A stretch of 64,000 bases of DNA from Streptomyces sp. WM6386 (lineage in GTDB: Bacteria; Actinomycetota; Actinomycetes; Streptomycetales; Streptomycetaceae). The position numbers were made by a program, and so were the translations under genes. The notes below the pieces were generated by a model. The model saw only the letters and a list, made by a program, of their open reading frames with translations, was not told the DNA's origin and made no database searches. Positions within the stretch are counted from its first letter, which is position 1, and each line of letters opens with the position of its first letter. Positions 56,431-64,000 of the stretch are shown here, in pieces. The DNA is taken from NCBI RefSeq assembly GCF_000972385.1, contig NZ_JXTE01000006.1, forward strand, positions 1-64,000, in the 5' to 3' direction.

Positions 56431-58482
56431 ATGCTCACACCTCATGTGCGGTCGGCACGGCGCCGACCCGACGGACGTCGCCGCCGGTCCCTCCTGGCCC
56501 GGGCCGGGACCGTCGCGGCCACCGTCCTGGCACTCGTCCTGACCCTTCCGGGCACCGCCCTCGCGGCCCCGGGCGACCTGGACCCCGGCTTCAGCGGCGA
56601 CGGCAAGGTCCTCACCGGCTTCGCCGACGACGATCACGCCAATGACGTGGCGGTGCAGTCCGACGGCAAGATCGTCTCGGTCGGCACCTCCACCGACGAG
56701 TCGGTGCTGGAGAGCCGCTTCGCGCTGACCCGCCACAATGCCGACGGCTCCCTGGACACCGGCTTCGGCGGCGACGACGGCGACAGCGCCGGCACGGTCA
56801 CGACCGCCGTCAACACCATGGACACCAACTTCCAGTGGAGCGACGCCCACGCCGTGGTGCTCCAGGCCGACGGCAAGATCGTCGTGGTGGGCAGCAGCTG
56901 GCGGGAGTACGAGAACTGCTGCTGGTTCGTGGTGGTCCGCTACAACGCCGACGGCACCCTGGACGACACCTTCAGCGGCGACGGCCGGGTCTTCGCCGAC
57001 ATCGCCGGCCCGACCGAGGCTCTCGACGTGGCGATCGACTCCAGCGGCAGGATCGTCGCGGCCGGCTACACCGGGGGCCACATGGCCGTGCTCCGCCTCA
57101 CCGGCGACGGCACTCCGGACAGCACGTTCGGCGGCGACGGCACGGTGACCGCCAATCCGGCGGGGCCGGTCCTCCAGGAGGGCGGGGACGGCCGCGCCCT
57201 GGTCCTGCAGGCCGACGGGAAGATCGTCGTCGGGGGCGAGGTCGGCTCCACCCGCTTCGACTTCGCACTGATGCGCTTCAACACCGACGGCAGCGTGGAC
57301 ACGAGCTTCGACGGCGACGGCATCGTCCGCACCGACTTCGGCGGCTACGACGCAGTGGAGGCACTGGCGGTCCAGCCCGACGGCAAGATCGTCGCGGCGG
57401 GCGGCAGCGACAGCCGGGCCGCGCTGGCCCGCTACAACGCCAACGGCAGCCTCGACACGAGCTTCGACGGCGACGGCCGGGTCCTCACGCCCGCGGCCGG
57501 TGCCGCCGACATGGTCCTCCAGCCGGACGGGCGGATCGTCGCCGCCGGCACCGGGGGCAGCGACTTCTCGGTCCTGCGCTACAACGCCAACGGCAGCCTG
57601 GACGGCGGCTTCGGCACCGCGGGTCAGGCGACCGCGGACTTCGGCGGCGTCGACGTGGCGCGCGGCGTGAAGCTCGACTCCGCCGGCCGAATCGTCGCCG
57701 CCGGCTCGGGCGGTCCGAACAGCGACTTCGCGCTGGCCCGCTTCCAGGGCGGCGGCAGCACGCCACCGCCTCCGAGCGGCACGGACCTCTCGGTCGCGAA
57801 GAGCGGCACCGGCACGGTGAGTATCGGTGACCGCGCCACGTACACCGTGGCGGTCACCAACACCACCGCGGGCACCACGGCGACCGGCGTCACCCTCACC
57901 GACACGCTCAGCGGACTCGCCGCCTCGGTCGTCTCCGCCACCACCACCCAGGGCAGCTGCACCATCACCGCCACCGGTGCCACCTGCGCGCTCGGCAGCA
58001 TCTCCGCCGCCGGCCCCGGCGCCACGGTGACGATCGTCGTGGAACCCCGCGCCACCGGCACCCTCACCGACCGTGCCACGGTCACCGCCACCACGACCGA
58101 CCCGGCCGCCAACAACACGGCCACCAAGACCACCACCGTCAACAACGCCCGCGGCTGCACCCGTATCGGCACCAGCGGCAACGACACCCTCACCGGCACC
58201 TACAACAACGACGTGATCTGCGCCCTCGGCGGCGACGACACCGTCAACGCGAGCTACGGCAACGACACCGTCCACGGCGGATACGGCAACGACCGCCTCG
58301 ACGGCCAGTTCGGCAACGACACGCTCAACGGCGGCCCCGGCAACGACAACCTGCTCGGCGACTACGGCACCGACAACCTCAACACGGTCGACAGCGTCTC
58401 CGGCAACGACACCGCCAACGGCGGCTTCAACACGGACACGTGCACGACCGACACGGGCGACATCCGCATCAGCTGCCCCTGA
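56431..58482 (+). CDS. Secreted delta-60 repeat / DUF11 / RTX mosaic protein
   Basis: 683 residues. An Arg-rich N-terminus (RRPDGRRRRSLLARAG) and hydrophobic run ending ALAAPG form an export signal, maybe Tat. Residues 48-445 hold about seven delta-60 repeats with cores like AVQSDGKIVSVG, ADGKIVVVG and LDTSFDGDGRVLT. A DUF11 domain (about 450-570) follows: LSVAKSGTGTVSIGDRATY. The last 110 residues carry calcium-binding RTX nonapeptides such as GGYGNDRLDG and GGPGNDNLLG. The plan suggests a calcium-stabilised surface or matrix protein. No catalytic site is seen. A strong terminator follows. Confidence 0.87.
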   Translation: MLTPHVRSARRRPDGRRRRSLLARAGTVAATVLALVLTLPGTALAAPGDLDPGFSGDGKVLTGFADDDHANDVAVQSDGKIVSVGTSTDESVLESRFALTRHNADGSLDTGFGGDDGDSAGTVTTAVNTMDTNFQWSDAHAVVLQADGKIVVVGSSWREYENCCWFVVVRYNADGTLDDTFSGDGRVFADIAGPTEALDVAIDSSGRIVAAGYTGGHMAVLRLTGDGTPDSTFGGDGTVTANPAGPVLQEGGDGRALVLQADGKIVVGGEVGSTRFDFALMRFNTDGSVDTSFDGDGIVRTDFGGYDAVEALAVQPDGKIVAAGGSDSRAALARYNANGSLDTSFDGDGRVLTPAAGAADMVLQPDGRIVAAGTGGSDFSVLRYNANGSLDGGFGTAGQATADFGGVDVARGVKLDSAGRIVAAGSGGPNSDFALARFQGGGSTPPPPSGTDLSVAKSGTGTVSIGDRATYTVAVTNTTAGTTATGVTLTDTLSGLAASVVSATTTQGSCTITATGATCALGSISAAGPGATVTIVVEPRATGTLTDRATVTATTTDPAANNTATKTTTVNNARGCTRIGTSGNDTLTGTYNNDVICALGGDDTVNASYGNDTVHGGYGNDRLDGQFGNDTLNGGPGNDNLLGDYGTDNLNTVDSVSGNDTANGGFNTDTCTTDTGDIRISCP

Positions 58483-58500
58483 TCTCCGGCACAGCCACCC

Positions 58501-58535
58501 GGCGGCGGCCCTCCGTGTCCCGGAGGGCCGCCGCC
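58501..58535 (+). terminator. Terminator hairpin after the delta-60/RTX gene
   Basis: Perfect 15-bp stem (GGCGGCGGCCCTCCG, CGGAGGGCCGCCGCC) with a 5-nt loop, 18 nt past the stop. Confidence 0.9.
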
Positions 58536-58631
58536 GCATTCTCCGCCACGCCTCCGCGACAGTGGCCGCCCCTCCCAAGTCACCCCACGCACCACTCTGG
58601 ACGCCCCGGGAACCCTGGCCTAGGCTGCGCA

Positions 58632-58643
58632 GCAAGCGCTTTC
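58632..58643. promoter_or_regulatory. LacI-type operator upstream of GH115
   Basis: GCAAGCGCTTTC is the exact reverse complement of the operator at 32947-32958. It lies 90 nt before the GH115 GTG. No LacI gene is in the window. Repression by a sugar-responsive LacI protein is inferred from the motif type. Confidence 0.7.
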
Positions 58644-58732
58644 TAACCAGCCAGCCAGTCCGTCATGCGCCGAGCTCCGCCGACAGTTCCGTGCGCGAGC
58701 CGACGCGGACCGGCGCGGAAAGGTAGCGTTCC

Positions 58733-61714
58733 GTGCCGCACCACGAACCGAACGGCCAGTCAACGTCCTGGACCCGTAAGTCCTTCCTGCGGGGAATGGC
58801 CGCAGCAGGAGCGGCTCCCCTGCTTCCCGGGCTGCTGCCCGCCGCGACCGCCCGGGCCGCGGACTCGGGCCGGCCCGACTTCCTCCTGGTGGGTGAGGGC
58901 GCCGCCGTCGACGTGTTCGTGGACGCCGTCGACGACCCCGCCGTGATCCGCGCCGCAGGCGATCTGCAGGCGGACATCGAGCGGGTCGGCGGAGTACGGC
59001 CGGGGCTGCTGCACGAACTGCCCACGGACACGGACCGGTTGGTCCTGGTGGGCACGATCGGCTCGAGTCCGGTCATCGACCGCCTCGTCGCGGCCGGGCG
59101 GCTCGACGTCTCCGGGGTCCGGGGGCGCTGGGAGGCCTCCGTGACCCAGGTGGTGGAACGCCCGGTGCCCGGTGTGCGGCGCGCCCTGGTCATCGCGGGC
59201 AGCGACCGGCGGGGCACCGTCTACGGCGTCTACGACACCTCGGAGCGCATCGGGGTCTCGCCCTGGTACTGGTGGGCCGACGTGCCGGTCGAGCGCCGTG
59301 ACACCGTGACGGTCCCGGCAGACACCTTCAAACGGCGTGAGCCGTCCGTCCGTTACCGCGGCATCTTCATCAACGACGAGCAGAACCTGACCACTTGGTC
59401 GCACCGCACCCAGGAGACCGACAAGAACATCGGCCCCGAGACGTACAAGCGCGTCTTCGAGCTCCTGCTCCGGCTCAAGGCCAACTACCTGTGGCCGGCC
59501 ATGCACCCCTACTCCGACTTCTTCAACAAGCACCGCGAGAACCCCGAACTGGCCGACCGCTACGGCATCGTCGTCGGCTCCAGCCACCCCGAGGCACTGC
59601 TGCGCAACGGCGTCCACGAATGGGAGCCGTGGGCCGCCGAGCACCCGAACGCGGACGGCTCCCCGCCGGTGTACGACTACACCGTGAACCCCGCGGTCAT
59701 CTCCGACTACTGGAGAGCCCGGGCGAGACAGAACGCGGCGTACGAGAGCAGCTGGACGCTCGGTATGCGCGGGCTGCACGACAGCGCGCTGGAGACGAAG
59801 TACGCGACGACGATCCCCGAGAAGGTCGTGGTGATGAACGACATCATCGCCGACCAGCGCCGGACCCTGACCGAGGAGGTCGGTCCGGCGGCCGAGCCGC
59901 AGATCTTCATCCCGTACAAGGAGGTTCTGGATCTCTACAACGCGGGCGTCCAGGTCCCCGGGGACGTGACACTGATCTGGCCGGACGACAACCACGGCAA
60001 CATGCGCCAGCTGCCGAACGGCACGGAGCGCGCCCGCCCGGGCGGCAACGGCATCTACTACCACCTCTCCTACTGGGGCCGCCCGAAGAGCTATCTGTGG
60101 CTGGACACCACTCAACTGGCCAAGGTCTGGCAGGAGTTGCGTCGTGTGTACGAGCACGGCGTCGACCGCATGTGGATCTTCAACGTGGGTGACCTCAAGT
60201 CGATCGAGACCGGGCTGTCCTTCTCCATGGACATGGCCTGGGACGTGGACCGGTGGGACGCCGAGGACGTGGAGGACTTCCTCGCCGAGTGGGCGGGGCG
60301 GCAGTTCGGGCGTCTGCACCGGCGGGAGATCGCGGCGATCCGCACCGAGTACTACCGGCTGGCGGCGGAGCTGCGGCCGGAGTTCATCGCTCGCGGCATC
60401 CTGTCCGTGATCCACCACGGCGATGAGGCGGGGCGCCGGCTGGGCGCCTACGACCGGCTGCTGGGGCGGGCGCGGGCGGTGGGCGGCGAGTTGCCCGAGG
60501 CGTACCGGGACGCGTTCTACGAGCTGGTCGAATACCCGGTCCACGGTGCCTACCTGATGAACCTCAAGTACTACTGGGCGGACCGGAACGGGCTGGCGGT
60601 GACGCAGGGGCGCGGTGCGGGGACGAACCGGTTCGCGGACCTGGCCGAGGCCGCGCACGCCCAGGAGGTGGCGCTCACCAAGCGGTACAACACCGAGGTG
60701 GCGGGCGGGAAGTGGGACGGGATCGTGAATCCGTACCCCTCGCAGATCCCCAAGGCACCCGGGCGGCCGAGCGTCACCAGGGTCGCCCGCCGCGAGACCT
60801 CGGGGCTGGGAGTGGCGGCCGAGGGGAACGAGAGCGGGGCGGCCCGGCCGCTGTCCTTCTCCTGCGCCACCCGCGACCGTCGGTTCGTGGACCTCTTCAA
60901 CACCGGTTTCCTCGCCCTGGACTGGACGGCCGAGCCCGGCGCCTCCTGGCTCCGGCTGAGCTCGACGGGCGGATCCCTCACCGAACAGACCCGCGTGTGG
61001 GTCGAGATCGACTGGGCGCGGGCACCCGAGGGCACGCTCGACACGACGCTCACCTTCGCCGGGGCCGGACAGAGTGCCGTGGTGCCGGTGCGGGTGGTCA
61101 ACGACGGGGAGCGGGCCCTGCGGCGAGCCCGGGGGTTCGTCGAGGCCAACGGGTTCGTGTCGATCGACGCCGCGCACTTCGCGCAGCGGGTGGCGCGGGG
61201 CGGGGCGCGCTGGCGGGTCGTACGGGGGCTCGGGCGTCGTACGGGCGCGATGGAGGCGATCCCGTCGACGGCCGCCTCGGTCACCGAGGACTTCGCCCAC
61301 CGGGCACCGGAGTTGAGATACCGGGTGCGGTTCGCGAGCACGGGCACCTTCCCCGTCACCGTGTTCCGGCTGCCCTCCCTCGACGAGCGCGGCCAACGCC
61401 GGGTGGCCGTCGCGCTCGACGACCAACCGGCCACCGTTCTCACCGGGCAGTCGGTCGCCACCGGCAACCGGGGCGACGCGTGGGCGCGTCAGGTCGAGGA
61501 CGGCGTCGAGAAGCTGACGGCGAACGTGAGCGTCACCGAAGCCGGCGAGCACATGCTGCGGATCTTCATGGTGGACGCGGCGATCGCCGTGGACCAGATC
61601 GTCGTCGACACCGGCGGGCTGCCCGTCAGTTACCTTGCTCCGCCCGAGAGTTATCACCCGGTGTTCAACCCCGAGCCCGCCTACGAGCCGGGGCTGGACG
61701 TGCCGGGGCAGTAG
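58733..61714 (+). CDS. Secreted GH115 xylan alpha-1,2-glucuronidase
   Basis: 993 residues, normal for GH115. A signal peptide with WTRKSFLRGMAAAGAAPLLPG (by parts) suggests Tat export. The N-terminal domain has RGTVYGVYDTSERIGVSPWYWW; the catalytic barrel shows PSVRYRGIFINDEQNL and LRLKANYLWPAMHPYSDFFN, all family hallmarks, then WPDDNHGNMRQLP with likely active-site residues; a C-terminal helical and beta-sandwich region follows. The enzyme removes (4-O-methyl)glucuronic acid from xylan. The start is GTG 58733. A LacI-type operator lies upstream and a strong terminator downstream, so it is monocistronic. Confidence 0.93.
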   Translation: MPHHEPNGQSTSWTRKSFLRGMAAAGAAPLLPGLLPAATARAADSGRPDFLLVGEGAAVDVFVDAVDDPAVIRAAGDLQADIERVGGVRPGLLHELPTDTDRLVLVGTIGSSPVIDRLVAAGRLDVSGVRGRWEASVTQVVERPVPGVRRALVIAGSDRRGTVYGVYDTSERIGVSPWYWWADVPVERRDTVTVPADTFKRREPSVRYRGIFINDEQNLTTWSHRTQETDKNIGPETYKRVFELLLRLKANYLWPAMHPYSDFFNKHRENPELADRYGIVVGSSHPEALLRNGVHEWEPWAAEHPNADGSPPVYDYTVNPAVISDYWRARARQNAAYESSWTLGMRGLHDSALETKYATTIPEKVVVMNDIIADQRRTLTEEVGPAAEPQIFIPYKEVLDLYNAGVQVPGDVTLIWPDDNHGNMRQLPNGTERARPGGNGIYYHLSYWGRPKSYLWLDTTQLAKVWQELRRVYEHGVDRMWIFNVGDLKSIETGLSFSMDMAWDVDRWDAEDVEDFLAEWAGRQFGRLHRREIAAIRTEYYRLAAELRPEFIARGILSVIHHGDEAGRRLGAYDRLLGRARAVGGELPEAYRDAFYELVEYPVHGAYLMNLKYYWADRNGLAVTQGRGAGTNRFADLAEAAHAQEVALTKRYNTEVAGGKWDGIVNPYPSQIPKAPGRPSVTRVARRETSGLGVAAEGNESGAARPLSFSCATRDRRFVDLFNTGFLALDWTAEPGASWLRLSSTGGSLTEQTRVWVEIDWARAPEGTLDTTLTFAGAGQSAVVPVRVVNDGERALRRARGFVEANGFVSIDAAHFAQRVARGGARWRVVRGLGRRTGAMEAIPSTAASVTEDFAHRAPELRYRVRFASTGTFPVTVFRLPSLDERGQRRVAVALDDQPATVLTGQSVATGNRGDAWARQVEDGVEKLTANVSVTEAGEHMLRIFMVDAAIAVDQIVVDTGGLPVSYLAPPESYHPVFNPEPAYEPGLDVPGQ

Positions 61715-61734
61715 GTTGCCCGAAAGAGGGAGAG

Positions 61735-61779
61735 CTCCGTGCGGACCGCCGGTCCCCCGTGCCGGCGGTCCGCACGGAG
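61735..61779 (+). terminator. Terminator hairpin after GH115
   Basis: Perfect 18-bp stem (61735-61752 with 61762-61779) and 9-nt loop, starting 20 nt past the GH115 stop. Confidence 0.92.
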
Positions 61780-61953
61780 AGAGGGTGAGATCCAGGCATC
61801 CCCTCCGAGCCTGTTCTCCCCTGCCTGCGGTCGCCGGAGCGCCGATGTGCTGGAGTACACGAGAACGTCGCTGTTGCTCTGTTGCATTCTGGAGGGGCAA
61901 GACGTCGCGCGGGTATGGGTACAACTGCGTAGGCGAACGAGTGGAGCACGAAC

Positions 61954-62724
61954 GTGGCACAGGGGCTGGGCGGAGCCTATGAACGCATGCTGGCGGTGGC
62001 CGTCGCCGCACTCCACGAGCGGGATCCGGGGCAGTTGTGGCCGTTGGTGGCGGGTGCGCTGCCGGATCTCATCGGGGCCGAGGTCCTGATCTACAAACTG
62101 GACGACTGGAGCGAGAGCGGCGGCACGCTCGGTCTGTCGCCCGGTGCGGCGCCGGAGTTCGACGGGCTCGGGGACGAGGCCGTGGGGCTGCTGCGGGCCG
62201 GGTATCCCTTCGCGCGGCACTACGAGGCGAGCCCGGACCGGGCGCCGGTGACGGCACGTCGGGCGGCCGGGCGGGAGTGGTCCGCGAGCCCGACCGCGCG
62301 GCTGCTCGACGACATCATGGACGTGGACCACGCGTTGGGGATTCCGCTGCCGCAGTCGAGGGCGCCGATCACCGGCTGCATCGTCTACCGCTCCGGGCGG
62401 GACTTCACCGACGAGGAAGTCGTGGTCGCCGGGCGGCTTCAGCCGCTGCTGGCGGGGATAGAGCAGCAACGGCAGCTCCTTCAGCGGGTGGTCGTGCCGA
62501 GTGGCGACGACGTGGGGCTGACGCCGCGGGAGTCGACCGTGCTGCTCCTGCTGGGCGACGCGCTGACGGCCGCCGCCATGGGCCGTCGCCTCGGCATATC
62601 CGAGCGGACGGTGCACAAGCACGTCGCGAACGTCTACCGCAAGCTCGGCACCCATGACCGGCTCGGGACGGTGTTGCGCGCCCAGCGGCTGGGTCTTGTG
62701 CCCACGCCGGCCTCACGGGGGTGA
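61954..62724 (+). CDS. LuxR family transcriptional regulator
   Basis: 256 residues. An N-terminal sensor of about 180 residues, GAF-like in size but without a recognised motif, precedes a C-terminal LuxR helix-turn-helix: LTPRESTVLLLLGDALTAAAMGRRLG, then SERTVHKHVANVYRKLG (by parts). The sensor has no clear phosphoacceptor, so it is not a standard response regulator. The GTG at 61954 has GGAG 7 nt upstream. Its last 12 bases overlap the convergent MFS gene's end. It may regulate that exporter or the GH115 gene before it. Confidence 0.88.
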   Translation: MAQGLGGAYERMLAVAVAALHERDPGQLWPLVAGALPDLIGAEVLIYKLDDWSESGGTLGLSPGAAPEFDGLGDEAVGLLRAGYPFARHYEASPDRAPVTARRAAGREWSASPTARLLDDIMDVDHALGIPLPQSRAPITGCIVYRSGRDFTDEEVVVAGRLQPLLAGIEQQRQLLQRVVVPSGDDVGLTPRESTVLLLLGDALTAAAMGRRLGISERTVHKHVANVYRKLGTHDRLGTVLRAQRLGLVPTPASRG

Positions 62725-64000
62725 GGGCACGCCGTCGCCCTTGAGGCGTTCCAGGTCGGACGGGCGGACCTGGATGGCGAGGACCGCGATGAGCGCGGCG
62801 AGGGCGGCGAAGATCGCCGCCACGACGAAGGCGGCCGAGACTCCGGCGGTCAGGACCTCGTCGCCCCAGTGGCCGGGGAGTTGCCCGGTGCGCTTGAACT
62901 GCAGGAGTTCGGCCGGGGTGGCCTGGTCCAGGAAGCGCGGGACCTGCTTCTCCGCCTCGTTGGTGCTGGCCGTGCCGTACATCGTGACCAGGATGGACAG
63001 TCCCAGCGAACCGCCCACCTGCTGCGTGGCGTTGAGGAGTCCGGAGGCCGCGCCGGTCTCCTGGACGGGCACGTCGGAGAGCGCCATCAGCGTGAGCGAG
63101 ACGAACTCCATGCCCATGCCCAGGCTGAAGACGAGGATCGGGCCGAGGACGCTGCCCGCGTAGGTGGAGTGGACATCGGTCAGGGTCAGCCAGGCCAGTC
63201 CCGTCGCGGCCAGGATCGCGCCCACCACCATGAACGGCTTGGGCCCGTAGACGGGCAGGAACCGCGAGGCCAGCCCGGCGCCGACCGCGATGACCGCGCT
63301 GACCGGCAGGAAGGCGAACCCGGTGGCCAACGGGCTGAAGTTCAGGACGTTCTGCACGAAGAGCGTGAGGAAGAAGAACATGCCGAAGATCGCGGCGGCG
63401 AGGCACAGCATGATGCCGTAGGTGCCCGCGCGGTTGCGGTCGGCGAACATGTGCAGCGGGGTGATCGGTTGCCGGGAACGCCGTTCGACCATGATGAACA
63501 GCGCGAGGAAGACGACGGCCGCGCCGAACGAGGCCAGCGTGAGCGTGTCCCGCCAGCCTTCCTGGGCGGCTCTGATGAACCCGTAGACCAGCAGCACCAT
63601 GCCGACGGTGGAGGTCAGTGCGCCGGTGATGTCGAAGTGGCCCGGGTGGCGTTCGGACTCCTTGATCCAGCGGGGCGTGGCGAGGGCGATGAGCAGTCCG
63701 ATGGGCACGTTGACGAAGAGCACCCATCGCCAGTTCAGATACTCGACGAGGATGCCGCCGGCGAGCAGTCCGATCGCTCCGCCGCCCGCCGAGACCGCGG
63801 CGAACACCCCGAACGCCCGGTTGCGTTCCGGGCCTTCGCGGAAGGTCGTACTGATCAGGGCGAGAGAGGTCGGGGAGGCGATGGCGCCGCCCACGCCCTG
63901 GAGGGCGCGTGCGGACAGGAGTTGGGCCTCGTTCTGCGCGAACCCGCCGAGCAGGGACGCCAGGACGAAGAGCAGGACACCGCAGATGAAGACCCGTCGT
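62713..64000 (-). CDS. MFS exporter, DHA2 (EmrB/QacA) type, 5' end outside window
   Basis: About 429 codons of the C-terminal part are present; the start lies beyond the right edge. It shows the DHA2 features: GVGGAIASPTSLALISTTFR, with motif C-like AVSAGGGAIGLLAGGILVEYLNWRWVLFVNVPIGL (by parts), and 14-helix topology continuing to the end. A proton-driven drug or metabolite efflux pump is expected. An external loop at ASTNEAEKQVPRFLDQATPAE is typical of the actinobacterial branch. It converges with the LuxR gene, overlapping by 12 bp. Confidence 0.92.
   Translation of the reverse strand, partial: RRVFICGVLLFVLASLLGGFAQNEAQLLSARALQGVGGAIASPTSLALISTTFREGPERNRAFGVFAAVSAGGGAIGLLAGGILVEYLNWRWVLFVNVPIGLLIALATPRWIKESERHPGHFDITGALTSTVGMVLLVYGFIRAAQEGWRDTLTLASFGAAVVFLALFIMVERRSRQPITPLHMFADRNRAGTYGIMLCLAAAIFGMFFFLTLFVQNVLNFSPLATGFAFLPVSAVIAVGAGLASRFLPVYGPKPFMVVGAILAATGLAWLTLTDVHSTYAGSVLGPILVFSLGMGMEFVSLTLMALSDVPVQETGAASGLLNATQQVGGSLGLSILVTMYGTASTNEAEKQVPRFLDQATPAELLQFKRTGQLPGHWGDEVLTAGVSAAFVVAAIFAALAALIAVLAIQVRPSDLERLKGDGVPSPP

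Noticed and set aside
55066..58635. 1189-codon minus-strand frame spanning three genes
   Set aside because: It crosses the LysR-like, DUF5997 and delta-60 genes in a different frame and is repetitive Val/Gly/Ala antisense to delta-60 repeats.
58760..62011. 1083-codon minus-strand frame opposite GH115
   Set aside because: Low-complexity His/Val/Arg-rich composition without any family motif; antisense to a well-supported GH115 gene.
1..64000. Search for tRNA/rRNA genes, CRISPR arrays, insertion sequences, integrase or attachment sites
   Set aside because: None seen: no cloverleaf-like conserved boxes, no regularly spaced repeats, no transposase or integrase motifs; the only tandem array is the 10-bp repeat at 14271.

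Overview
The window is a stretch of Streptomyces (or very close actinomycete) chromosome. GC is very high with strong third-position bias, GTG starts are common, genes are tightly packed with ATGA/GTGA stop-start overlaps, and the gene families (DUF4395, DUF6214, DUF6421, DUF5997, LVIVD-repeat protein, FUSC exporters, LAL-type LuxR regulator, secreted plant-polysaccharide hydrolases) are typical of that genus. About 55 protein genes are supported. I saw no rRNA or tRNA gene, CRISPR array, insertion sequence or prophage.

Layout. 1-6.7 kb: end of an electron-transfer flavoprotein operon (etfB), flavin reductase, a thioredoxin/DUF4395 divergent pair, an acyltransferase, membrane-anchored hypotheticals, a B3/4-domain protein and a transglutaminase-like protein whose promoter is spanned by a large inverted repeat. 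6.8-10.1 kb: a compact three-gene operon (DUF6421, SDR reductase, PLP aldolase/lyase) of unknown pathway. 10.4-14.3 kb: GDPD phosphodiesterase, GNAT, two VOC proteins, aldo/keto reductase. 14.3-19.5 kb: a decayed cupin gene with a 10-bp tandem repeat at its 3' end, a cytosolic GH39-like enzyme, and a MarR-FUSC exporter operon. 19.6-26.7 kb: DUF5134, M56 peptidase, PAP2 phosphatase coupled to a zinc-ribbon protein, HAD, TetR, and a divergent pair of exported proteins (LVIVD-repeat and DUF305). 26.9-31.4 kb: adrenodoxin-reductase-type FAD enzyme, NCS2 permease, ArsR and old-yellow-enzyme.

31.5-34.3 kb is a plant-cell-wall locus: a CE1 esterase with CBM2, a truncated PL1 pectate lyase and a PL3 pectate lyase, with a CebR-like box and a LacI-type operator. 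34.3-49.4 kb: PaaX-like regulator with divergent AidB-type acyl-CoA dehydrogenase, HEAT protein, Rv1733c-like protein, BNR-repeat protein, uracil-DNA glycosylase coupled to a GlcNAc-kinase-like protein, CbiX-like protein, lactonase-fold protein, a second FUSC protein with a possible attenuator, Lrp/AsnC, HAD, and a BBE-type FAD oxidase. 49.4-62.7 kb: a LAL regulator, GH127 with inserted LamG, an HTH-less LysR protein with DUF5997, a secreted delta-60/DUF11/RTX mosaic protein, a GH115 alpha-glucuronidase, a LuxR regulator, and at the edge an incomplete DHA2-type MFS exporter.

Common threads: (1) hemicellulose and pectin breakdown (CE1-CBM2, PL1 remnant, PL3, GH127, GH115), where an identical 12-bp LacI-type palindrome lies before the CE1/pectate-lyase divergon and before GH115 some 25 kb away; (2) many genes whose -10 hexamer lies 6-8 nt before the start codon, implying leaderless mRNAs; (3) several regulators next to clear dyad operators. 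All functional calls come from reading sequence motifs; no database search was run.
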